Positions 1 to 9,114 of a stretch of 36,065 nucleotides of DNA are shown in pieces. Source of the stretch: Bacteroidales bacterium (lineage in GTDB: Bacteria > Bacteroidota > Bacteroidia > Bacteroidales > UBA932); the NCBI GenBank assembly GCA_017620335.1, contig JAFZQO010000051.1, positions 1 through 36,065 of the forward strand, read 5' to 3'. A program made the translations under genes and the position numbers. Position 1 is the first letter of the stretch, and the number at the start of each line of letters is the position of its first letter. The notes under the pieces were generated by a model. That model was not told the DNA's origin, ran no database searches, and saw only the letters and a list, made by a program, of their open reading frames with translations.

Positions 1-112
1 ACGCACCCTTCCGCCGGTCGCCGCCAGGTATTGCTACCCGCGCTGCCCCGCGACTTGCATGTGTTAAGCCTGCCGCTAGCGTTCATCCTGAGCCAGGATC
101 AAACTCTTCTTT
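1..112 (-). rRNA. rrs: 16S ribosomal RNA, 5' end (partial)
   Basis: The reverse complement holds the universal 16S 5' primer site (AGAGTTTGATCCTGGCTCAG, complement of 88-107), followed by GATGAACGCTAGCGGCAGGC and the ACACATGCAAGTCG block typical of Bacteroidetes 16S. Only about the first 112 nt lie in the window; the gene continues beyond position 1. The exact mature 5' end is an estimate by similarity to other 16S genes. It is transcribed away from groEL, from the promoter at 261-291. Confidence 0.97.
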
Positions 113-255
113 GTATAAATTTTATTATAACTCTAGTCTGTCCTGACGCTTTCTTTCAAAGAAATCAACGCTCTCGATTCTCTAATTTTTCTCGGTACTT
201 GCTTGTACTTCCTTCAGTCTTTTCAATGAACTTTTCAAGTCGCTTCCGTAAAAGC
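113..255 (-). other. rRNA operon leader region
   Basis: About 140 nt separate the predicted transcription start from the 16S gene. On the minus strand the leader carries two direct copies of TTGAAAAG (complements of 231-238 and 219-226), 12 bp apart. Repeats at this place could serve antitermination or precursor processing, but that is inference. A short open frame on the opposite strand here is not considered a gene. Confidence 0.6.
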
Positions 256-260
256 GGCTG

Positions 261-291
261 CAAAGGTAGGAATTAAAATCAAACTTGCAAA
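261..291 (-). promoter_or_regulatory. rRNA operon promoter (Bacteroidetes type)
   Basis: On the minus strand TTTG (complement of 288-291) is followed after exactly 19 bp by TACCTTTG (complement of 261-268). This matches the Bacteroidetes primary sigma factor consensus, TTTG / TAnnTTTG. The sequence upstream (292-320) is almost pure A/T, like an UP element, as expected for a strong rRNA promoter. Predicted transcription start is near 255. Confidence 0.85.
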
Positions 292-323
292 TTATTTTTA
301 TAAAAATTTTTAATAATTGTTGA

Positions 324-357
324 AAAGTCCCGCCCGAGGCCTCTCGAGCGGGACTTT
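324..357 (-). terminator. groESL transcription terminator
   Basis: A perfect 10-bp inverted repeat, AAAGTCCCGC (324-333) with GCGGGACTTT (348-357), has an inner 4-bp CGAG/CTCG pair in its loop. It lies 20 bp past the groEL stop on the minus strand. The T-run after the stem is short (TTTT), so this is a moderate intrinsic terminator. It separates groESL from the rRNA promoter on the same strand. Confidence 0.75.
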
Positions 358-376
358 ATACCGTTTTAATGATAGA

Positions 377-2002
<1,626 letters not shown>

Positions 2003-2014
2003 TCAATCTCCTTA

Positions 2015-2281
2015 TTAAATAATTGCCAGAATGTCCGACTGCTTCACGATGAGGTACTTCTTGTCGTCGACGGTCACCTCGGTACCGGCATACTTGCCGT
2101 AAAGGACGACGTCGCCCACCTTCACTTCCATGGGTTCGTCCTTCTTTCCGGGGCCTGCGGCCACAACGGTGCCCTGCTGGGGTTTCTCTTTAGCGGTGTC
2201 AGGGATGAAAAGTCCCGACGCAGTCTTGGTCTGGGCCTCCTGGGGCTCAACGACCACTCTGTCTGCCAATGGCTTGATCAT
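2015..2281 (-). CDS. groES: Co-chaperonin GroES (Hsp10)
   Basis: The 88-residue protein begins [13 protein letters not shown] and contains the mobile-loop region (about residues 22-37, [15 protein letters not shown]) that docks on GroEL, then the [15 protein letters not shown] segment of the beta-barrel and the usual DILAII end. It caps the GroEL ring. It is the first gene of the groES-groEL pair. The 5' region is unusual: the only promoter-like sequence (2350-2382) lies upstream of a hairpin with a seven-T run (2308-2338). Confidence 0.98.
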   Translation of the reverse strand: MIKPLADRVVVEPQEAQTKTASGLFIPDTAKEKPQQGTVVAAGPGKKDEPMEVKVGDVVLYGKYAGTEVTVDDKKYLIVKQSDILAII

Positions 2282-2307
2282 AACTTTATAACTTTTAAGA
2301 TATTGTC

Positions 2308-2338
2308 AAAAAAAGCGCTCCCGACGTGCGGGAACGCT
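2308..2338 (-). terminator. Intrinsic terminator-like hairpin, glyA end or groES leader
   Basis: On the minus strand a 10-bp stem with one G-U pair (2329-2338 with 2314-2323), a 5-nt loop and seven T residues (complement of 2308-2314) forms a textbook terminator. It could end glyA transcripts, whose stop is 50 bp upstream. It also lies between the groES promoter candidate and the groES start, only 27 bp from the ATG, so it could act as an attenuator or leader structure. Confidence 0.8.
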
Positions 2339-2349
2339 TATATAGAAAT

Positions 2350-2388
2350 CAAAGTATGTGCCAGCCGGCAGTGACTGACAAATTGTCA
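2350..2388 (-). promoter_or_regulatory. Candidate groES promoter with palindrome over the -33 box
   Basis: On the minus strand TTTG (complement of 2379-2382) precedes ATACTTTG (complement of 2350-2357) by 21 bp, close to the Bacteroidetes consensus. The -33 box lies within the palindrome TGACAAATTGTCA (2376-2388), immediately after the glyA stop codon. A palindrome over a promoter element is the usual position for an operator. No regulator is identified. Predicted transcription start is near 2344, at the foot of the hairpin 2308-2338. Confidence 0.5.
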
Positions 2389-3741
2389 CTAATACTTGTT
2401 GAGAGGATAGCCGGCGGTCATCTGGTGCACCTTGGAGGCGACCTTCTCGAGGACGGCCCTGTGCTCGTAGAGCGAGGCAGTCTGCTCCTCCGTCGGCACT
2501 TCGCCCTTCTTCAGGGTAAGGGCGGAGATGTGCGAGGAACATGACGAAAGGACTGTGTCGATCAGGTCCACGATGTCCTCCATGTCCTTCTCGACGAAGC
2601 CGCGGGAAGTGACGGCGGGAGTGCCGATACGGAATCCTGATGTCTGGAAAGCGCTGCGGCTGTCGTACGGGACCATGTTTTTGTTGAGCGTGATGTCAGC
2701 CTTCTCGAGCTCCTTCTCGGCGACGCGACCCGAAACATCGGGGAACTTGGTGCGAAGGTCGATCAGCATCAGGTGATTGTCGGTGCCGCCCGAAACTACA
2801 TGGTACCCCCTGTCGAGGAAAGCCTTGCACATGGCCTGGGCATTGGCTATGACCTGCTTCTGATAATTGATATACTCCGGTTGCATGGCCTCGTAGAAAG
2901 CCACCGCCTTGGCGGCGATGACGTGCTCGAGGGGACCGCCCTGGATACCGGGGAACACGCTGGAGTCGATAATCTGGCTCATCTTCTTCACGACACCCTT
3001 AGGAGTGGTAAGACCCCAGGGGTTGTCGAAATCCTTGCCGATCAGGATGATGCCGCCGCGGGGACCGCGAAGGGTCTTGTGCGTGGTGGAAGTGACGATA
3101 TGGGCGTATTTCACGGGGTTCTTGAGCAGGCCGGCGGCGATGAGGCCGGCGGTGTGCGCCATGTCGATCCAAAGGATCGCGCCGACCTTGTCGGCTATGG
3201 CGCGCATACGCTCGTAGTCCCACTCGCGGGAGTAAGCCGAGGCGCCGCCGATGATGAGTTTGGGCTTATGCTCAAGCGCGAGGGCCTCCATGGCGTCGTA
3301 GTCGATGAGGCCGGTGTCGGGATTGAGGCCATAGGCCACGGCATTGTAAAGGATGCCGGAGGCATTGACCGGGGAGCCGTGGGTGAGGTGGCCGCCCTGT
3401 GAAAGGTCCAGGCCCATGAAGGTGTCGCCGGGCTTGAGGCAGGCCATGGTCACGGCCATGTTGGCCTGGGCGCCGGAATGCGGCTGCACATTGGCATATT
3501 CCGCATCGTAGATCTTGCAGAGGCGGTCGATGGCCAGCTGCTCGATCTGGTCGACGACCTGGCAGCCGCCGTAGTAACGCTTCCCGGGATATCCTTCGGC
3601 GTATTTATTTGTGCAGATGGAGCCCATGGCTTCCATCACATAGTTGCTTACATAGTTCTCGGAGGCGATGAGCTCGAGGCCCGAGGCCTGCCTGTCCCTC
3701 TCCTTGCGGATGAGGTCGAATACTTGGAGATCCTGTTTCAT
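2389..3741 (-). CDS. glyA: Serine hydroxymethyltransferase
   Basis: This PLP enzyme interconverts serine and glycine with tetrahydrofolate, feeding one-carbon metabolism. The 450-residue product contains the cofactor lysine in [14 protein letters not shown] (Lys222), the substrate region LIASENYVS near residue 25, [15 protein letters not shown] at 45-59 and the [10 protein letters not shown] motif near 113-122. Its length is slightly above the E. coli enzyme (about 417). It is transcribed divergently from the methyltransferase gene at 3803, and groES follows on the same strand after a terminator-like hairpin. Confidence 0.98.
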   Translation of the reverse strand: MKQDLQVFDLIRKERDRQASGLELIASENYVSNYVMEAMGSICTNKYAEGYPGKRYYGGCQVVDQIEQLAIDRLCKIYDAEYANVQPHSGAQANMAVTMACLKPGDTFMGLDLSQGGHLTHGSPVNASGILYNAVAYGLNPDTGLIDYDAMEALALEHKPKLIIGGASAYSREWDYERMRAIADKVGAILWIDMAHTAGLIAAGLLKNPVKYAHIVTSTTHKTLRGPRGGIILIGKDFDNPWGLTTPKGVVKKMSQIIDSSVFPGIQGGPLEHVIAAKAVAFYEAMQPEYINYQKQVIANAQAMCKAFLDRGYHVVSGGTDNHLMLIDLRTKFPDVSGRVAEKELEKADITLNKNMVPYDSRSAFQTSGFRIGTPAVTSRGFVEKDMEDIVDLIDTVLSSCSSHISALTLKKGEVPTEEQTASLYEHRAVLEKVASKVHQMTAGYPLNKY

Positions 3742-3760
3742 AGAATTGTTTTTGAACCTT

Positions 3761-3768
3761 CAAAGATA
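3761..3768 (-). promoter_or_regulatory. glyA promoter -7 element
   Basis: The minus strand reads TATCTTTG (complement of 3761-3768), a full match to TAnnTTTG, about 20 bp ahead of the glyA ATG. No clear -33 TTTG is seen at the right distance. Predicted start near 3755 gives a very short leader. Confidence 0.5.
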
Positions 3769-3789
3769 AGGATAAATATCCTTTTTTAC

Positions 3790-3797
3790 TACCTTTG
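3790..3797 (+). promoter_or_regulatory. -7 element for the SpoU methyltransferase operon
   Basis: TACCTTTG is a full match to TAnnTTTG. It ends 5 bp before the GTG start at 3803, so the expected transcription start (about 5-6 nt after the element) falls at or next to the start codon. No clear -33 TTTG is present. Confidence 0.5.
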
Positions 3798-3802
3798 TAA
3801 AT

Positions 3803-4357
3803 GTGAAGGACAGAAAATTATTGAATATAGAGCTCGGTCGCATAAGCGCCGAGGAGTACAGGAATCTCCCGGAGTCCGGACTGGTCGTGGTCCTGGACAA
3901 TATCCGCAGCGCGCATAATGTCGGATCGGCTTTCCGGACGGCGGACGCCTTCAAGGCCGACAAGGTCTGGCTCTGCGGCATCTGTGCCGTCCCGCCCTCC
4001 GCCGAGATCCACAAATCGGCCCTCGGCGCCGAGGACAGCGTCCCGTGGGAGCATGCCGGCGATACGCTGGAAGCGGTCGCGGCCCTGAAGGCGGCCGGCT
4101 ACACCGTCGCGGCCGTCGAGCAGACGGTCCGCTCGGTGAAGCTCGACGCCTTCCGTCCCGAGCCCGACGGCCGATACGCCCTCGTCTTCGGAAACGAAGT
4201 GGAAGGCGTACGCCAGGACGTCGTCGACGCCGCCGACCTCACCCTGGAGATTCCCCAGCGCGGTACCAAGCACTCCCTCAACGTAAGCGTAGCAGTCGGC
4301 GTGGTCCTCTGGCACTTCTTTTGCCACTCCCTCCCCTGTCACTCCGATAATCACTAA
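3803..4357 (+). CDS. SpoU/TrmH-family RNA methyltransferase
   Basis: The 184-residue protein has the three SPOUT motifs: the knot-forming NIRSAHNVGSAFRTADAF (about residues 33-50), VFGNEVEGV (about 132-140) and IPQRGTKHSLNVSVAVGVVLW (about 153-173). Enzymes of this family 2'-O-methylate tRNA or rRNA riboses using S-adenosylmethionine; the exact target is not readable here. The GTG start is chosen because the ATG two bases earlier runs straight into a stop and the N-terminus aligns with family members. The following lipoprotein gene starts 11 bp later, so the two are probably co-transcribed. The -7 element ends only 5 bp before the start. Confidence 0.9.
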   Translation: MKDRKLLNIELGRISAEEYRNLPESGLVVVLDNIRSAHNVGSAFRTADAFKADKVWLCGICAVPPSAEIHKSALGAEDSVPWEHAGDTLEAVAALKAAGYTVAAVEQTVRSVKLDAFRPEPDGRYALVFGNEVEGVRQDVVDAADLTLEIPQRGTKHSLNVSVAVGVVLWHFFCHSLPCHSDNH

Positions 4358-4368
4358 ATACTGATACC

Positions 4369-4875
4369 ATGAAAAGAATCCTCATCACCCTAATGGCGGC
4401 GGCCCTCCTTTTCCAGGGCTGCGGCGTCCTGAACGAGAGCCGTGAAGACCGCCTGGCCCGCCTCGAGCGCGAAGCGCAAATGGTCCGTGATGGCGTCGAA
4501 AACGGCGACTTCAAGGTGGACATAGACAGGATGATTCCCCTAAGAGGGGGCTCAAGGCATGTCGACAACTATTCCGTCAAGGTCAAGGACGGACACATCG
4601 TATCCTACTTACCGTACTTCGGCCGCGCCTGGGACCTCCCCTACGGCGGCGGCCACGGCCTCAACTTCGAGGCTGACATCCAGGAAAGCGAAGTATACAG
4701 GGAAGCCGACGGCTCATACACCGTCCGCCTCCTCATCAAGACCGATGAGGACACCCACGTATATACCTTCCAGATTTTCACGAACGGCAGCACCTCCCTT
4801 CTGGTCCAGTCCAAAAACCGGGAACCTATCAATTTCAACGGAGATTTCTCCTTCGAAAAGGAAGACGACAAATAA
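4369..4875 (+). CDS. DUF4251-type lipoprotein
   Basis: The 168-residue protein starts with a lipoprotein signal (charged MKR, hydrophobic stretch, lipobox FQGC with Cys18). An amphipathic Arg/Glu-rich segment follows (about 22-42). The rest resembles the DUF4251 family of Bacteroidetes: YSVKVKDGHIVSYLPYFGRA around residues 68-87 and a beta-rich end with VYTFQIFTNGSTSLLV. Function of the family is unknown; it should be attached to the outer or inner membrane on the periplasmic side. It follows the methyltransferase gene by 11 bp and ends at a terminator shared with ppdK. Confidence 0.8.
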   Translation: MKRILITLMAAALLFQGCGVLNESREDRLARLEREAQMVRDGVENGDFKVDIDRMIPLRGGSRHVDNYSVKVKDGHIVSYLPYFGRAWDLPYGGGHGLNFEADIQESEVYREADGSYTVRLLIKTDEDTHVYTFQIFTNGSTSLLVQSKNREPINFNGDFSFEKEDDK

Positions 4876-4903
4876 AAAAACCGGCCTTGCAGCCGGTTTT
4901 TTT
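4874..4903. terminator. Bidirectional terminator between the lipoprotein gene and ppdK
   Basis: ACCGGC (4880-4885) pairs with GCCGGT (4892-4897) around a 6-nt loop and is flanked by A7 on the left and T7 on the right, which extend the pairing. It sits between the convergent ends of the DUF4251-type gene (plus) and ppdK (minus), so it can stop transcription from both sides. Confidence 0.9.
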
Positions 4904-4916
4904 AATATCGGAAAGC

Positions 4917-7643
4917 CTAGGCATTCTGCTTGATGACGGCCTGGGCGGCGGCGAGACGTGCGATGGGCACGCGGAAAGGTGAGCAGCTGACGTAGTCCAC
5001 GCCGATCTTGTTGAAGAAGTCGATCGATGCGGGATCGCCGCCATGCTCGCCGCAGATGCCGCACTTGAGGTCGGGCCTGCGGGAACGTCCGCCCTGGATG
5101 CCGAACTCGACAAGACGGCCGACGGCCTTGGTGTCGATGGTCTGGAACGGATCGTCGTCGAGGATCTTGTTGCCGAGATAGTCGCCCATGAAGGTGCCGA
5201 TGTCATCGCGCGAGAAGCCGAAGGTCATCTGTGTGAGGTCGTTGGTACCGAAGGAGAAGAACTCGGCGGCGCGGGCCATGCGGTCGGCGGTCAGGGCGGC
5301 GCGGGGGATCTCGATCATGGTGCCGAACTTGTAGTAGATGGCGGTCATGGTCTGGCCCTCGATCTCAGCCTTCACGCGGTCGCAGATGGCTTTCTGGAAG
5401 CTCAGCTCACGGGCGGAGATGGTGACGGGGATCATGATCTCCGGCATCGGGTTCAGGCCCTCCTTGAGGAGCTCGGCGGTGGCGGTGAAGATGGCCCTGT
5501 ACTGGGTCTCGGCGATGAAAGGATAGGTGACGTGCAGACGTACGCCGCGCAGACCCATCATCGGGTTGATCTCGTGCAGGCTCTCGCCGCGCTTCTCGAT
5601 CTCCTCCACGGAGACTCCGAGTTCGGCGGCCAGCTCGGCCTTCTTGTCCTCGGAACGGGGGACGAACTCATGGAGAGGCGGGTCGAGGAGACGGAACACG
5701 ACGGGCTTGCCGTCCATGATGCGCAGGGTGCTCTTGACGGCGGCCTTGATGAACGGCTCGAGCTCGGAAAGGGCGGCCTTGCGCTCCTTGTCGGTATCGC
5801 ACATGATCATCTTGCGCAGCTTTGCGAGCGGGGTCTCGGAGTTCTTGCCGTAGAACATGTGCTCGATACGGAAGAGGCCGATGCCCTCGGCGCCGAACGA
5901 GAGGGCCTTGGCGGCGTCCTCAGGGGTGTCGGCGTTGGTGCGGATGCCAAGTTTGCGGTACTTGTCGACGATGGCCATGAAGTTGATGAACAGAGGATTC
6001 TCGGAAGCGTCCATGGTCTCGATCTTCTCACCATAGACAAGGCCCTTGGTGCCGTTCAGGGATATCCACTCGCCCTCCTTGAAAGTCTTTCCGCCTTCTC
6101 CGAAGGTGACGGTCTTCTTGTCGAAGTTGATCTTCATGGCCTCGCAGCCGACGATGCAACACTTGCCCCAGCCGCGGGCGACGAGCGCCGCGTGGGAGGT
6201 CATGCCACCGCGGGTGGTAAGGATACCGGCAGCGGCGCGCATACCTTCAATGTCCTCAGGGGAGGTCTCCTCACGGATGAGGATACACTTTCCGCCATCC
6301 TTCGCGACTGCCATAGCGGCCTCGGAGGTGAAGACGATAGTACCTACGGCTCCGCCCGGAGAAGCGGGAAGGCCCTGTGCGAGTTTCTTCGCGATCTTCT
6401 CGGAAGCGGGGTTGAGGATAGGGTGAAGGATCTCGTCGAGCTGGGAAGGAGCGACGCGCATGATGGCGGTCTTCTCGTCGATCATGCCCTCGTTGAGCAT
6501 ATCCATGGCCATCTGAAGGGCGGCCAGGCCGGTGCGCTTGCCGATGCGGCACTGCAGCATCCAGAGCTTGCCCTCCTGGATGGTGAATTCGATGTCCTGC
6601 ATGTCGTGGAAGTGGTTCTCGAGCTTGAGACGGATATCGTCGAGCTCCTTGTACACCTCCGGCATGGCGGTCTCGAGGGACTTGAGGTTGCGGTTATGGT
6701 CGTTCTTGGTGGCCTCGTTCAGCGGGTTGGGGGTGCGGATTCCGGCGACGACGTCCTCGCCCTGGGCGTTGATGAGCCACTCGCCGTAGAACTTGTTGTC
6801 ACCGGTGGCGGGGTTACGGGAGAAAGCGACGCCGGTAGCGGAGTTGTCACCCATATTACCGAACACCATGGACTGGACGTTCACTGCGGTGCCCCAGTCG
6901 TCCGGGATGCGCTCGATACGCCTGTAGGCGATGGCGCGCTTGCCGTTCCAGGACTTGAAGACTCCGCCGATGGAACCCCAGAGCTGGTCCTTCGCGGTGT
7001 CGGGGAACTCGACGCCGAGGACTTCCTTCACCTTGAGCTTGAACTGCTCGCAGAGCTCCTTGAGCTCGTCGGCGGTGATCTCGGTGTCGGACTTGTAACC
7101 CTTGGCCTCCTTAAGTTCGGCCATCATGCGGTCAAGCTGCTGGCGGATGCTCTGTCCGTCCTCAGGCTCGATGCCCTCGGCCTTCTCCATGACGACGTCG
7201 GAGTACATCATGATGAGACGACGGTAGGAGTCGTACACGAAGCGCGGGTTGCCGGTCTTCTTGATCATGCCGGGGATGGTCTCGGAGCAAAGGCCGATGT
7301 TGAGGATGGTATCCATCATGCCGGGCATGGAGCTGCGGGCTCCGGAACGGCAGCTGACGAGGAGGGGATTCCCTGGATCGCCGAATTTCTTGCCCATGAC
7401 CCTTTCGGTAGCGGCAAGGGCGGCGCCCACGTCCATCTTGAGCTCTTCGGTATATCCTCCGCCGAGAGCATAATACTCGGCGCAGCACTCTGTCGTAATA
7501 GTGAATCCGGCGGGCACAGGCATTCCGAGCCTGCTCATCTCAGCCAGGTTGGCTCCCTTTCCACCAAGGAGCTCGCGCATGGTACCATCGCCCTCGGCCT
7601 GCTTGCCGCCGAAGCGATAGACTCTTTTCTTGCTTTCAAACAT
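4917..7643 (-). CDS. ppdK: Pyruvate, phosphate dikinase
   Basis: The 908-residue enzyme converts pyruvate, ATP and phosphate to PEP, AMP and pyrophosphate, reversibly; in anaerobes it often works in glycolysis with pyrophosphate. Domains in order: N-terminal ATP-grasp (GGKGANLAEMSRLGMPVPAGF near residues 28-48), the phosphohistidine swivelling domain with GGMTSHAALVARG (catalytic His, about residue 460) and the C-terminal TIM-barrel PEP/pyruvate domain with CGICGEHGGDP (catalytic Cys864). Length is close to the usual 870-910. No clear promoter was found in the 76 bp before the start. It ends at the bidirectional terminator 4874-4903. Confidence 0.98.
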   Translation of the reverse strand: MFESKKRVYRFGGKQAEGDGTMRELLGGKGANLAEMSRLGMPVPAGFTITTECCAEYYALGGGYTEELKMDVGAALAATERVMGKKFGDPGNPLLVSCRSGARSSMPGMMDTILNIGLCSETIPGMIKKTGNPRFVYDSYRRLIMMYSDVVMEKAEGIEPEDGQSIRQQLDRMMAELKEAKGYKSDTEITADELKELCEQFKLKVKEVLGVEFPDTAKDQLWGSIGGVFKSWNGKRAIAYRRIERIPDDWGTAVNVQSMVFGNMGDNSATGVAFSRNPATGDNKFYGEWLINAQGEDVVAGIRTPNPLNEATKNDHNRNLKSLETAMPEVYKELDDIRLKLENHFHDMQDIEFTIQEGKLWMLQCRIGKRTGLAALQMAMDMLNEGMIDEKTAIMRVAPSQLDEILHPILNPASEKIAKKLAQGLPASPGGAVGTIVFTSEAAMAVAKDGGKCILIREETSPEDIEGMRAAAGILTTRGGMTSHAALVARGWGKCCIVGCEAMKINFDKKTVTFGEGGKTFKEGEWISLNGTKGLVYGEKIETMDASENPLFINFMAIVDKYRKLGIRTNADTPEDAAKALSFGAEGIGLFRIEHMFYGKNSETPLAKLRKMIMCDTDKERKAALSELEPFIKAAVKSTLRIMDGKPVVFRLLDPPLHEFVPRSEDKKAELAAELGVSVEEIEKRGESLHEINPMMGLRGVRLHVTYPFIAETQYRAIFTATAELLKEGLNPMPEIMIPVTISARELSFQKAICDRVKAEIEGQTMTAIYYKFGTMIEIPRAALTADRMARAAEFFSFGTNDLTQMTFGFSRDDIGTFMGDYLGNKILDDDPFQTIDTKAVGRLVEFGIQGGRSRRPDLKCGICGEHGGDPASIDFFNKIGVDYVSCSPFRVPIARLAAAQAVIKQNA

Positions 7644-7719
7644 AACGTCGTCTTTTTTATTTGTATTCTTCTATAAATCGGCCGCGAATTTACAACTTTC
7701 CGGCCTAATTAAAAAATAA

Positions 7720-9099
7720 TTATAACAGTTTAGCCGCAATCTCGGAGAGTTCGCTCCTCTCCCCCTTGCGCAGGAACACGTGCTCGAAGAGTTTCTGGCC
7801 GATCATCTTCTCTCCCAAGTGTGTCAGGCCGTTGGACCACTGGTCCAGATAAGGCTGGTCAATCTGGAAGATGTCGCCGGTGAAGACCATCTTGGTACCC
7901 TCTCCCGCGCGTGTGATGATGGTCTTGATCTCGTGCGGAGTGAGGTTCTGGGCCTCGTCGATGATGAAGAAGGCCTTGCCGAGGCTGCGGCCCCTTATGT
8001 AAGCCAGAGGCGAGATGACGAGCTTCTCGTCCTTCAGGAGCCCTTCGATTTTCAGCGCCTCCTTGGACGAGGGACGGAACTGCGCCTTGATGACGTTGAG
8101 GTTGTCCATGAGCGGCTGCAGGTACGGGCTCATCTTCTGCTTCTGGTCGCCGGGCAGGAAACCGATGTCCTGGTTTCCGAGGATGACCGTCGGGCGCGAG
8201 AGGATGATCTGGTCGAAGTCGCGCTCCTGCTCCAGGGCCGAAGCCAGGGCCAGGAGGGTCTTGCCGGTGCCGGCGCCTCCGGTCAGCGAGACCAGCTGGA
8301 TCTTGGGATTGAGGCAGGCGTCGAGCGCGAATTTCTGCTCGTCGTTGCGCGGCCGGATACCGTAAGCCTCGCGGACCTTGACCAGGACGATACGGCCGCG
8401 CTGCGCGTCATAGCGCGCGCAGACCGTGCCCTTATCGGTGCCCTTCCAGCCGAATATGAACAGCTGGTTGGCGCGGGGCTCGTCCTCGGTCACCGCCTCC
8501 CAAGGGACGGAAGTCTCCGAGCCATAGGCCAGGGACTGCAGCACGGAGGGATCAGGCTCCATGACCAGGACCTCTTTCGTGGCCCCTTCCACCTTGGCCT
8601 CCTCGACCTTGTCGGTGAGATAGTCCTGGACCTCCATGCCCACGGCCTTGGCCTTCATGCGGAGGTTGACGTCCTTGGTGATAAGGGCGACGAAGGTGCC
8701 GGGATTGTTGTCCCTCACCCACATGGCGGTCGCCAGGATGCGGTGGTCCGGGATGTCGTCCATGAAGAAGTCCTTGAACTCCTCGGCGAAGGGATGGTTG
8801 GGCTCAATCTTGATCTTTCCGAGGCGCGGGCCGATGGGGACGCCTTCCTTTCCGAAGAGCTTGCCGTCGGTAAGGCGGTCTATCTCGCGCATGAATCCGC
8901 GCGCGTTGAACGACAGTGCGTCGTTGCCTTTCTTGAATTTGTCAAGCTCCTCTATCACCGCAATGGGGATGACGACATTGTTGTCCTGGAACTTGCGGAT
9001 GGACTTGTAGTCGTGCAGGATGATGTTGGTGTCGAGCACGAAGATCTTGGGCTTCCCGTGGGATTTCTTCCCTGTGGGGACATTGGCGTATCTTGGCAT
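7720..9099 (-). CDS. PIN domain-PhoH family ATPase (PhoH2 type)
   Basis: The 459-residue protein joins two domains. Residues about 17-140 form a PIN nuclease-like domain (KIFVLDTNIILHDY, the acidic IEELDKFKKG, and VALITKDVNLRMKA). Residues about 220-459 form a PhoH ATPase domain with Walker A SLTGGAGTGKT and Walker B AFFIIDEAQNLTP followed by KMVFTGDIFQID. PIN-PhoH fusions in other bacteria act as ATP-dependent RNA helicase/ribonucleases; the target here is unknown. It lies 15 bp after the AIR-synthase-like gene on the same strand, suggesting one transcript. Confidence 0.93.
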   Translation of the reverse strand: MPRYANVPTGKKSHGKPKIFVLDTNIILHDYKSIRKFQDNNVVIPIAVIEELDKFKKGNDALSFNARGFMREIDRLTDGKLFGKEGVPIGPRLGKIKIEPNHPFAEEFKDFFMDDIPDHRILATAMWVRDNNPGTFVALITKDVNLRMKAKAVGMEVQDYLTDKVEEAKVEGATKEVLVMEPDPSVLQSLAYGSETSVPWEAVTEDEPRANQLFIFGWKGTDKGTVCARYDAQRGRIVLVKVREAYGIRPRNDEQKFALDACLNPKIQLVSLTGGAGTGKTLLALASALEQERDFDQIILSRPTVILGNQDIGFLPGDQKQKMSPYLQPLMDNLNVIKAQFRPSSKEALKIEGLLKDEKLVISPLAYIRGRSLGKAFFIIDEAQNLTPHEIKTIITRAGEGTKMVFTGDIFQIDQPYLDQWSNGLTHLGEKMIGQKLFEHVFLRKGERSELSEIAAKLL

Positions 9100-9114
9100 A
9101 GTGCGTTATTGTGG

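Noticed and set aside
2350-2363. TGGCAC-N5-TTGAT upstream of groES as a sigma-54 promoter
   Set aside because: The -12 element has GA instead of the essential GC, and the same bases fit the Bacteroidetes TTTG / TAnnTTTG pattern.
5043-7676. An 877-codon plus-strand frame opposite ppdK
   Set aside because: It is a shadow of ppdK codon bias; no domain, no start context.
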